Below the pieces are notes generated by a model. That model ran no database searches and was not told the origin of the DNA. It saw nothing but the letters and a program-made list of their open reading frames with translations. 64,000 nucleotides of DNA from Versatilivorator sp963663845. GTDB lineage: Bacteria > Acidobacteriota > Terriglobia > Versatilivoradales > Versatilivoraceae. The stretch lies in contig OY760650.2 in NCBI GenBank assembly GCA_963663845.2, forward strand, positions 434,001-498,000, in the 5' to 3' direction. Positions 29,856 to 37,383 of this stretch are shown piece after piece. Within the stretch, counting starts at the first letter, position 1, and each line of letters opens with the position of its first letter. Made by a program: the position numbers and the translations under genes.

Positions 29856-32444
29856 TCACCGACCCTCAGCCTGCTGTCGAATGGGTATGATCCGGCCGGG
29901 AAAGGGTGGGAACCCGGGCCCCGAAGGGTGGTCCGGATCGGGAACGATCCGCCGGCTGACGCGGTCGAACCGTCCGATGGCGTCCATCAGGGTGGGAGCG
30001 ATGTCCAGGGTGAGAAAGGCGCCGGAAACTTTCCGGCCCCGCTTGAGACCCATTTCCTCGCCTCCCCACACCATGAAGGTGGTCTGCGTCTCCAAGGGCA
30101 GGAACCCGCCGTGGCTGCCACCCGGCTGCTGGCCCATGGTGTTGACGTTCCAGCCGTGCCGCATCCAGACGCGGAAGTCGGGGGTAGCCTGTCTGAAGCG
30201 GAACCGGAGCGCTCTGGCCAGATCCTCTCGCCGTCCGGCCCCGTCCAGCGGCATCAGAACGCCGGCACGACTCTCGCCGCTCAAGTAGTCCTGGAAGTTG
30301 GGCCGGAACAGGTCGGCCAGAATGACCGGGACCAGGCTGGTTTCCAGCCTGGCCGTCTCCGACACCCAGCGGCGCGGATGGAGCCAGCGCGCCCACAACC
30401 GGCCGGGATATCCAAGAGGATCCCTGGATCCTGCGATCCCTGCCGCATCGAGCCTGGCCAACTCCCCGCGATTCTTCAGGGGCGCATACCAGAGCGTTCC
30501 ATCGGTCGCTTCCAGAAAGACCGCCTGACCGCGATCTTCCGAGGCCAGCAGCCACAGCGCCTGCCGGAGCGGCGGGCCCTTCCGGGCGGTCAGATCCTCC
30601 AGCGGGATCGGGGCGACTAGAAAGTCGAAGGGGTAGCGGTTCCCAAAGGCATCCGGATTGAGCGCCCGATAGCCGGCTATCAGACCGGGGTAGTTCAGGG
30701 TGCGAAAGGGCGATGCACCCGACTGCGACCAGCGCTCGGAGGCCGGCCTGGCCCAGCCCACGGGGTAGTCGGCGAGCTGCTCCAGGCTGTTGGGCGGACC
30801 GAAATATCCCCTGGGGATCACCTGGTCGATTTCGAGACCCGAACGCACGAAACGGCGCCATTCCGCATCTTCCACCGGCAGGGCCAGCAATCGCCGCAGG
30901 ATGGCGGCCTGGTTTCGATAGAGTCTCGACTCGGAAGCCAGCCGCGAGCCCGCGTCCCTGGCCGAGGGCATTCCGGCTGCAAGATGGCGCTCCGACCAGG
31001 CCTCGAAGACCTCCGAGGCCTGCTGCAGGGAGTAGGCATCCGCTTCGAGCCAGGGGCGAGCCCTTTGGAAAACCGGCTGGAAGACCCCGAACACCCGATC
31101 CAGCTTTTCCACGTCGTTGCGCAAGCGCAGAGAATCCAGCAGCAGCAGGTGGAGTCGGTTCAGATCGGAATGGCGCAGAAACAGATCGAATCTCGGATTC
31201 CCCAAATTGGCGGCAAAGGCCGTGAAGTAACCCTTGGACCCGAAGGGCGCCCTCTCCCCGTAGGGAGACTCCGGGCTTTCGTACACCCTGGCGAAGTCCA
31301 CCCCGGGAATCGGTCGAGTCAAGGCATGATCGGAATCCTCCACTTCCGGCGACAGCACGGTGTGGCCGCCGAACTCCGGCCGTCGCAGCCAGGGGTTGAT
31401 GGGGAACCCGTAGTTGATGTGGACCGGATAGAGGTTCATCCCGTGGTCGGAGATCATGGCGACCAGGGTCCGGTTCCGGCGAGCCGTCTGCTCCACCGCC
31501 CCCATGACTTCTCCGAACCAGTCATCCAGCTTGACCAGCAGGTGCAGGACCGACCGGTAGGAGCTCTCCAGGTGAAGACGGTGGTCGATCGTCACGAACA
31601 GCGCGGTGATGAAGTCGAGAGTCTCGGAGGAGTCTCCCTCGGCCCGCCACTTGAGCCACTTGGCCAGGGTCAGGGACAAGCTCCGGTCCAGGCGCTCGAC
31701 GTGGTCGGGATAGGCCACCAAGTGGGAGAGGTGCTGGTGGATCACCGCCCCCGGCCGGAACTCCCGCTGGCCGGCCCGGACCAGGAACTTGCCCATGGCC
31801 CCCAGTTGTATGGCCGACCGCTTGCGGCTCAAGGGCTGCAGGGAGCTCCAGACCCTTTCGGGGGGAAAGGCGTCCGGCAGAATGGGGATCCCCAGCAGAT
31901 CCAGCTCCCAGAGAGCGTGAGTCCGTCCGCTTCCCTTGATCAGCTTGCCCGCCGAATCGAACAGGCCGTTCAGGTAGACCCTGGAGGCCCCGCTGGCGCG
32001 GTTGAAGTAATAGTTCCTCTTGACGATGCTGGGCTGGCCCGAATCGATCTGGGCCCAAACCGGGGCCGAGAGCGGCAGCGTCCCGGTGAAGATGGTTTCG
32101 GCCCGCACTCCCTGGCGGACAAAATACTCCTTCATGTTGGGGAACAGCTCTTCCCTGCCCACCAGCGCCCGGGTGGCCCGGTAGTCTTCGCGGAAGCGCC
32201 CCGGAAAGGGCAGCCGCAGGACGGCGTCCGATTGCGGAGCCAGAGCCGCCTCGATCAGAAGACCCGCCAGCCCGTCGACCTTGAGCAGAATGATTCTGGC
32301 CCGCTGCTCTCGGGAGACAGGCTCGGCCGCGACCCGGTCGTAACCGAAGCAGAGGCCCAGAACAACGGCGGACAGCAGGCAGGCAGTCCTCTGCGGGACA
32401 AATGTCCTCGCAGTTCCTGATTTTGACGATGATTGGCTGGTCAA
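29856..32444 (-). CDS. alkaline-phosphatase-superfamily (type I phosphodiesterase-like) protein, exported
   Basis: An 862-residue protein. The start TTG at 32444 overlaps the stop of the upstream gene as TTGA, so translation is coupled; the longer frame to 33056 is a shadow of that gene. A hydrophobic signal follows (CLLSAVVLGLCFG, then VAAEP). The superfamily is marked by IILLKVDGLAG (first metal aspartate), TLPLSAPVWAQIDSG (nucleophile region), VAMISDHGMN and, near the C-terminus, GGSHGGF and TLDIAPTLMDAIG. These enzymes cleave phosphate or sulfate esters outside the membrane or transfer headgroups. At 862 residues it is larger than simple nucleotide pyrophosphatases, with an extra helical insert around residues 400-560. 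Its substrate and its link to the unknown partner are unclear. Confidence 0.75.
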   Translation of the reverse strand: MTSQSSSKSGTARTFVPQRTACLLSAVVLGLCFGYDRVAAEPVSREQRARIILLKVDGLAGLLIEAALAPQSDAVLRLPFPGRFREDYRATRALVGREELFPNMKEYFVRQGVRAETIFTGTLPLSAPVWAQIDSGQPSIVKRNYYFNRASGASRVYLNGLFDSAGKLIKGSGRTHALWELDLLGIPILPDAFPPERVWSSLQPLSRKRSAIQLGAMGKFLVRAGQREFRPGAVIHQHLSHLVAYPDHVERLDRSLSLTLAKWLKWRAEGDSSETLDFITALFVTIDHRLHLESSYRSVLHLLVKLDDWFGEVMGAVEQTARRNRTLVAMISDHGMNLYPVHINYGFPINPWLRRPEFGGHTVLSPEVEDSDHALTRPIPGVDFARVYESPESPYGERAPFGSKGYFTAFAANLGNPRFDLFLRHSDLNRLHLLLLDSLRLRNDVEKLDRVFGVFQPVFQRARPWLEADAYSLQQASEVFEAWSERHLAAGMPSARDAGSRLASESRLYRNQAAILRRLLALPVEDAEWRRFVRSGLEIDQVIPRGYFGPPNSLEQLADYPVGWARPASERWSQSGASPFRTLNYPGLIAGYRALNPDAFGNRYPFDFLVAPIPLEDLTARKGPPLRQALWLLASEDRGQAVFLEATDGTLWYAPLKNRGELARLDAAGIAGSRDPLGYPGRLWARWLHPRRWVSETARLETSLVPVILADLFRPNFQDYLSGESRAGVLMPLDGAGRREDLARALRFRFRQATPDFRVWMRHGWNVNTMGQQPGGSHGGFLPLETQTTFMVWGGEEMGLKRGRKVSGAFLTLDIAPTLMDAIGRFDRVSRRIVPDPDHPSGPGFPPFPGRIIPIRQQAEGR

Positions 32445-34219
32445 GGAGTTGACTTGGCGGGGAAGGCCGAGGACTGGGCGGCGGGTCCGGAGGGGAAAAT
32501 CCAGCCCGCCACCTGGCTCCGATATCCTTCCGGCACAGAGCGCGGGTAGAGCCGTTCGAGATTCTGCAGGAAGCGGCGCGACTCGGGCCGGCTGCGCTGC
32601 GGATCGGCGGCGGAAATCCGGTCCCAGGCCTGGAACAGGCGGGACCAGGTGATCCCGTTCAGGTGGGGTTGCCGATTGAACCCGCGGATCACCTCCAGGG
32701 CCCGGTCCAGCGCCCGCTGGCGCCGGAAGCGGGCGATGTCCTCGGTGGAGATCGACCGCCGGCCCAGGTCGAGCCTCTGCCGAATCCCGTCCTCGTAGAC
32801 CCTTCGTATGAAGAGCCCCAGCCGACCGGATTCGTTTCGGGTGATCGCCTGGTGCCGGGCTCTGGCGTTCTCGACCTGGCGCGCGAAGGAGTCGGCCAGA
32901 GGATTGGAGGTGCGCCGATCCAGCATCCTGAGCAGCAGCCGATTGGTGTCCTTGTCGAAATGCCATCCCATTCGAGCAAAGAGCTTGGCCGGCTCGATTC
33001 CCGAGGAGACCGATCGGGTGCTGAAAAAGGTCACGTCCTTCCGGTTGAGGCTCCAACTGCCGATGTAGCGCAGTGCTTGCAGGCGAAGCGGCAGGCCGTA
33101 GACGGAAAGCAGATTCTCGGCCGTGTTTCGGAGCACCGCCGTATCCTGCCTACGGCCGGGGTTGCCGGGCTTGAAGAAGTTCAGCACGATCACCGGACGC
33201 AGCTTGAAATCGCTGATGAGCACATAGTAGGCCAGCGGAATCCCTTCTTCGGGATGTTCGTCCATGCGCGCCCGGACCCGCGGATGCTCGAAGGGGTCAT
33301 AGCCCAGGTCGAAGGGATTGTTCTTGGGCCAGGGTCGCGGGCGTTCAGCCAGGTCCGCTTTGCAGATGGACAGGACCGCGGTCCGGTAGAGCGGCCAACG
33401 ACCGTCCAGTCCATAGCCAACCTCCCGGAAACGCAAGCCCTGAAGGGTGGCCCGGCTGTGCAGATAGGCGGCCGCCTTGCCCATCTTTTCCCGCATGCGG
33501 GTCTCGAATTTGTCCACCACCCAGTATTCGGAACGACCGCTCACCACGATGCCCAGAGCTTCGCGGTTGATCAAGGCCGTATATTTCAGGTCCATGATGG
33601 CCGGCAGCCCCAGGTTTCGGTCGGAAGGCTGCAGGGCCGCCGCCTCTTCGTAGAGCAGCAGGAGAGCGTAGAGTTGATGGAATTGTCGTTCGTCCAGATC
33701 GTTGCGGTAGTCCCGATAGGTCTCCAAGGCAAAACGGCCCGGACTGAAGAAACTGGCGAAGTCCGAGACCGTCCTGGCGGCGGCCCAGACAAACCGTCCC
33801 TTGGCGCCGGACTTGCGGCCCCGAGCCGTCAAGACCGGCTTGGGCAGTCTTCGGATCGGTCCCACGGTTGCACCCGCGCTGCCCCGAGGCGACCACCAGG
33901 GGAACGGCAGCGCCGCCTTCACTCGCTGGATGAACCCGGGAGAGCTGCTGCCCAGGTTCCAGACCGCAATCCACTGGCGGGGGGTGGAGTCCTCGGGATC
34001 CAGAACGACGGCCAGCAGCGGAACGAACTCGGCTCGATTGGCTCCCAGGACGGAAAGCACGAAGCGGTAGGGACGGTCGGAGTTGTTCTCGACTTCCAGG
34101 GGATGGTTGCGGATCTCCAGGGGTTGCGGCCGGTACTGTTGGAAAACGGTTTCCGCCGACAGCCACCCGGCCGGCAGACAACCCGCCAAACACCCGCTTA
34201 GCAACCACCGCATCCACAT
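32441..34219 (-). CDS. exported protein of unknown function, coupled to a phosphatase-superfamily gene
   Basis: A 592-residue protein. The start at 34219 begins a signal peptide (MRWLLSGCLAGCLPAGWLSA); the longer frame to 34486 is not supported. No family was recognised. The mature N-terminus (residues about 25-110) is beta-rich with ENNSDRPYRFVLSVLG, and the middle has alternating helices. TALINREALGIVVSGRSEYW and YYVLISDFKLRPVIVLNFF are the most structured-looking stretches. Its stop overlaps the TTG start of the phosphatase-superfamily gene by 4 bp, so the two products are almost certainly made together and may form one envelope complex. Confidence 0.65.
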   Translation of the reverse strand: MWMRWLLSGCLAGCLPAGWLSAETVFQQYRPQPLEIRNHPLEVENNSDRPYRFVLSVLGANRAEFVPLLAVVLDPEDSTPRQWIAVWNLGSSSPGFIQRVKAALPFPWWSPRGSAGATVGPIRRLPKPVLTARGRKSGAKGRFVWAAARTVSDFASFFSPGRFALETYRDYRNDLDERQFHQLYALLLLYEEAAALQPSDRNLGLPAIMDLKYTALINREALGIVVSGRSEYWVVDKFETRMREKMGKAAAYLHSRATLQGLRFREVGYGLDGRWPLYRTAVLSICKADLAERPRPWPKNNPFDLGYDPFEHPRVRARMDEHPEEGIPLAYYVLISDFKLRPVIVLNFFKPGNPGRRQDTAVLRNTAENLLSVYGLPLRLQALRYIGSWSLNRKDVTFFSTRSVSSGIEPAKLFARMGWHFDKDTNRLLLRMLDRRTSNPLADSFARQVENARARHQAITRNESGRLGLFIRRVYEDGIRQRLDLGRRSISTEDIARFRRQRALDRALEVIRGFNRQPHLNGITWSRLFQAWDRISAADPQRSRPESRRFLQNLERLYPRSVPEGYRSQVAGWIFPSGPAAQSSAFPAKSTP

Positions 34220-34298
34220 GAAAGAACCCTGCCTCAGAGATCCAAACCCTTTTCCAAGACGCAACCCGCCCGGCATGGGTTTCCGGAAAACCCGACCG

Positions 34299-35345
34299 TC
34301 ACGACAGGTATTTCCCGAACGTCTCACGGACCTTGCGCCACATCTCCCCCGACAAGACGTGGCCGGCTCCGGGCTCGATGAACCAGGTGAAGCGTTCGGC
34401 GGCCCCGGCCCGGGCATAGGCCCGGCCGATGCGCTCCATCCCTCGGCGAACCTCCCTGATGGGCGAACTGGCATCCTTCTCGCCAAAGTTCAGATGGAGC
34501 GCCCGGGGCGCAATCAGGCCGGCGATGTCGGGCGTATCCCCAAATTGTTGAAAACCCGGGATGAAGTTGGGGAAGCAATGCAGCAGCTTGTGGCGGTGAA
34601 TCGCCCGGTAGGTGGGCAGGCAACAGTTGCCCACCAGGCATTTCAGGCGCGGCTCCCAGGGCCCGACCAGCCAGGTGTGGGTCGATCCCATGGAGTGGCC
34701 GTAACATCCCAGGCGCCCGGGGTCAACTTCCGGTCGTCCGCTCAGGTAGTCGACCGCCCGCCGCATATCCAGAATATTCTTCCAGGCCATGCAGCGTCCC
34801 CCGACGACCTGGCGCAGGAACTCGTAGCGCTCATAGTCACCGCCCTTCAACCGGCCCTCCGGGTCCCGGCGCTGCTCGAAGCAAAGGGCGTCGGGGCAGA
34901 GCACCACGTACCCCAGTCGGACCAGGGCCACTCCGGTATGGTGCATCCGATCGCCGGCCAGACCGGCGGGCTCGGTCTTGCCCAGATGCCACTTCCCCGC
35001 ATGCTGGTGCCAGAGGGCCACCCCGGCCGCCGGCGACGCGGGAGTGACCCCGTCCGGGATCATCAGGATGGCCGGCGCTCGATCGCCGGGCTCGACGGCG
35101 TAATCGACCCAGAGCAAGCGGTAACCGTCGCGCTGCTCTTCCCGCGTGACCCTGGGCTCCTGCTCACAGGGGTCGGGCCAGTCTCCACCCAGGCATTCCA
35201 GCAGTCTGGCTCTCAGCTCGGCTGCCTCGGCAGGCTCGTCAGGGGGGTGCGGGGACATGGCCATCGAGCTGGAAGTCACCGCCGAAGCGCCAGCAATCAG
35301 GGCCGAGGATTTCAGGAAGTCACGGCGATCGGTCGGCAGCATCAC
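34299..35345 (-). CDS. alpha/beta hydrolase (dienelactone hydrolase/acetyl-xylan-esterase-like), Tat-exported
   Basis: A 348-residue protein starting GTG-ATG at 35345. TDRRDFLKSSALIAGAS is a Tat signal. The catalytic serine is in CYGHSMGS (S218), the aspartate lies near FGEKDASSP and the histidine in EPGAGHVL. A long insert before the nucleophile (QHAGKWHLGKTEPAGL) resembles exported plant-polysaccharide esterases of this superfamily. It sits in a same-strand run with a GH42-like protein, which supports a role in removing ester groups from a carbohydrate. The gene ends 80 bp before the next one. Confidence 0.78.
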   Translation of the reverse strand: MMLPTDRRDFLKSSALIAGASAVTSSSMAMSPHPPDEPAEAAELRARLLECLGGDWPDPCEQEPRVTREEQRDGYRLLWVDYAVEPGDRAPAILMIPDGVTPASPAAGVALWHQHAGKWHLGKTEPAGLAGDRMHHTGVALVRLGYVVLCPDALCFEQRRDPEGRLKGGDYERYEFLRQVVGGRCMAWKNILDMRRAVDYLSGRPEVDPGRLGCYGHSMGSTHTWLVGPWEPRLKCLVGNCCLPTYRAIHRHKLLHCFPNFIPGFQQFGDTPDIAGLIAPRALHLNFGEKDASSPIREVRRGMERIGRAYARAGAAERFTWFIEPGAGHVLSGEMWRKVRETFGKYLS

Positions 35346-35439
35346 GGCTGGCAGAGGCGGTTTCGGGACTTGGCAGGCGAAGCTGCCTGCTCTTCAATCA
35401 TAAACTCGATAGATGGCCGGAGGCAATTGAGGTCCGGCG

Positions 35440-36459
35440 CTAAAGCAGGCCCTTGTCGGCCAGGAACTGCCGCAGTTGTCTTTTCGGCTCGGGTCCGTGG
35501 GAGGGGACGGGCGGGCGCCACAGATTGGTGTGGAAGAGCCCCTTGATCTGCAGAATGCTCTTGATGGATTGGCCCCAGCCCAGGCCCCCGGCAACTTTCA
35601 TGAGCGGGTCCTCGAATTCGAACATGACCCGGCGGGCCTCATCCAGGTCGTTGCGTTCCAGGGCGCGATAGAAACGGAAGGCGATTGCCGGGGCGAAGGG
35701 AGCATAGGCGCAGAGGTAGCCCTGGGAGCCGATCAGGTATCCGTACAGGAAATTGCGCATCTGTCCTCCGCCCACGATCACGAACTTCTTGCCCTCAACC
35801 GCCCGGATGAAGTCGTGGTAGCGGTAGAGGGCGTCATGGCTCTTCAGTCCGCACACCCCGGGGATGGTGGACAGGCGGGCCACCAGGTCGGCCGGATAAT
35901 TTTCGTCGTAGCCCAGCAGGGGCAGCCGGGTTTGGCCGGCGACCTCGGCGAATGCGGCGTAGACCTCCTCCGGCTTGGTGGTGAACAGGTGCAGGTTGAT
36001 CCCGTCCACGCCCGAGTCCTCCAGGCGCCGGATGAAGTCGATGCTCTTGCCGGTCCACCACTTCCCGGTCCCACCGATCACCAGAGCCCGGCCGCGAGCC
36101 TGCTCGGCCGCGGTCCGGCACAGCTTCTCGATCTCGGGCTCGCTCATGCTCTTGAACTCGCTGCTGCCGTAGGTGAAGAAAATGACCGGCGCCTGGTTCT
36201 CGCAGAGGAAGTCCACGTAGGCCCTGAGATTGCCGTAGTCCACCGAGTAGTCCTTGGCCAGGGGGATGTTGATGGGCACCACCGGGCCCCGGAGCCTGCG
36301 GTAGATCCGCTCGGCGGCAGTCTCGGACTCGGGCCCCCGAAGAACCGGGGAGGCGGCTGCCCGGTACCGACCCTGAAGGGCCAGAACGGCCGCCGCCACC
36401 GGCCCGGCCAAAAAACCGCGCCGGCTCAGGCTGGTGTTGGGAAATTGGATTGATTCCAT
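35440..36459 (-). CDS. dihydrodipicolinate synthase family protein, Tat-type signal (second copy)
   Basis: A 339-residue class I aldolase-type barrel. SLSRRGFLAGPVAAAVLAL is a Tat signal. The Schiff-base lysine is in VCGLKSHD (K206), and the paired tyrosine is probably Y184 in LLGYDENYP. It differs widely from the family member at 25528, so they are ancient paralogues rather than a recent duplication. Family members cleave or form keto-sugar acids such as KDG-type compounds. In this run with a GH42-like protein, a cupin and an esterase, a role in sugar-acid breakdown is likely. It ends 94 bp before the hydrolase start. Confidence 0.8.
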   Translation of the reverse strand: MESIQFPNTSLSRRGFLAGPVAAAVLALQGRYRAAASPVLRGPESETAAERIYRRLRGPVVPINIPLAKDYSVDYGNLRAYVDFLCENQAPVIFFTYGSSEFKSMSEPEIEKLCRTAAEQARGRALVIGGTGKWWTGKSIDFIRRLEDSGVDGINLHLFTTKPEEVYAAFAEVAGQTRLPLLGYDENYPADLVARLSTIPGVCGLKSHDALYRYHDFIRAVEGKKFVIVGGGQMRNFLYGYLIGSQGYLCAYAPFAPAIAFRFYRALERNDLDEARRVMFEFEDPLMKVAGGLGWGQSIKSILQIKGLFHTNLWRPPVPSHGPEPKRQLRQFLADKGLL

Positions 36460-36478
36460 TGAATGACTCCTCTGACCA

Positions 36479-36829
36479 CTACTCCACCGGGTCGCGGGCC
36501 ACGTCCACGTCGGGATAGAAATAGGCGATCACCATGGGCTCCTCGCTCTCGTTGCGAAAGCAGTGGGGCACCAGCGGCGGCACGATGGTGGCGTCATACT
36601 TGCCGAGCGCAAAGGTCTTGCCGTCGATCTCGGCGGTCGCCCGGCCCTCCAGGATGATGACGGTCTCCTCGCAGGGGTGGGTATGCAGGAAAACCGCCGA
36701 GCCGGGAGAAAAGGTGGCGACGCCGGCGGTCATGTGCCTGGCCCCCTTCCCACAGTTGACCAGCCTCAGGGCCTCCAGTCCGGGGTCGCTGCGATCGATG
36801 GGTTCTTCCCTGGAATAGACGATTCTCAT
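36479..36829 (-). CDS. cupin-domain protein
   Basis: A 116-residue single cupin. Motif 1 is LHTHPCEETVIILEG (two histidines and a glutamate); motif 2 is PPLVPHCFRNE (the third histidine). It lacks a signal peptide, so it is cytoplasmic. Its ATG overlaps the stop of the preceding gene as ATGA, so translation is coupled. Small cupins of this type are isomerases or sugar-binding sensors; the full metal set suggests an enzyme or metal-bound sensor. Confidence 0.82.
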   Translation of the reverse strand: MRIVYSREEPIDRSDPGLEALRLVNCGKGARHMTAGVATFSPGSAVFLHTHPCEETVIILEGRATAEIDGKTFALGKYDATIVPPLVPHCFRNESEEPMVIAYFYPDVDVARDPVE

Positions 36830-37311
36830 GCCGGACCCTGCCCGAGCAGTTCCTGCCAGCTCACTTCACTGATGGATTGCGACTTGATCTCGCCCAGCTT
36901 GGCCAGGTCCTTCAGCAACTGCTCGGCGTTGGCGCGCTCGAAGCAGCCGACCTTCCACTTCTCGAGGCCCCCCTGCTGGATTTCCATGCCGATGCGGAAG
37001 CCGCGGTTCTTGGCCACCACCTCCGAGCAATATCCCTCCCCCGGGCTGGCCGAGGTCAGGATGCGAACGAAGGCCTTGTCTCCCGACCGCTCCAGCAGGC
37101 GGCTCTCGGCGATGCCGGAATCCCGTTCCAGGTGGTCCAGCACGGCCTGAAGCTCCTGCTCGCTGGGGTTGTCCAGGACCAGGATCTCCTCCGCCGAGGT
37201 GGGGCCCAGAATGAATCCGCCCGGGCAGATGAATCTCACGCTGGGAACCGCCCGGGACAAGCGGTTCACCAGGCACCCGCGATGCACGACTCCGAACTCT
37301 ACCTTGAACAT
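36826..37311 (-). CDS. unknown protein, cupin partner
   Basis: A 161-residue protein. AGGAGG is 9 bp before the ATG at 37311, so this start is preferred over 37341. No family was recognised with confidence. It starts with a beta-rich segment (MFKVEFGVVHRGCLVNRLSR) and continues with mixed alpha/beta sequence. The overall look is like the ligand-sensing N-terminal half of archaeal BAT-type regulators, but no helix-turn-helix is present. It overlaps the cupin gene by 4 bp. A small sensor or enzyme subunit acting with the cupin is the best guess. Confidence 0.55.
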   Translation of the reverse strand: MFKVEFGVVHRGCLVNRLSRAVPSVRFICPGGFILGPTSAEEILVLDNPSEQELQAVLDHLERDSGIAESRLLERSGDKAFVRILTSASPGEGYCSEVVAKNRGFRIGMEIQQGGLEKWKVGCFERANAEQLLKDLAKLGEIKSQSISEVSWQELLGQGPA

Positions 37312-37383
37312 GAATGATTCCTCCTGAGGGATGACTTCCAAGCGCGATCGGGCCGGCCGCTCGCGACGGGACCACCGGCGGTC

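Noticed and set aside
32445..33056. N-terminal extension of the phosphatase-superfamily protein
   Set aside because: It overlaps the unknown exported gene in another frame and contains no signal; the TTGA overlap start is better supported.
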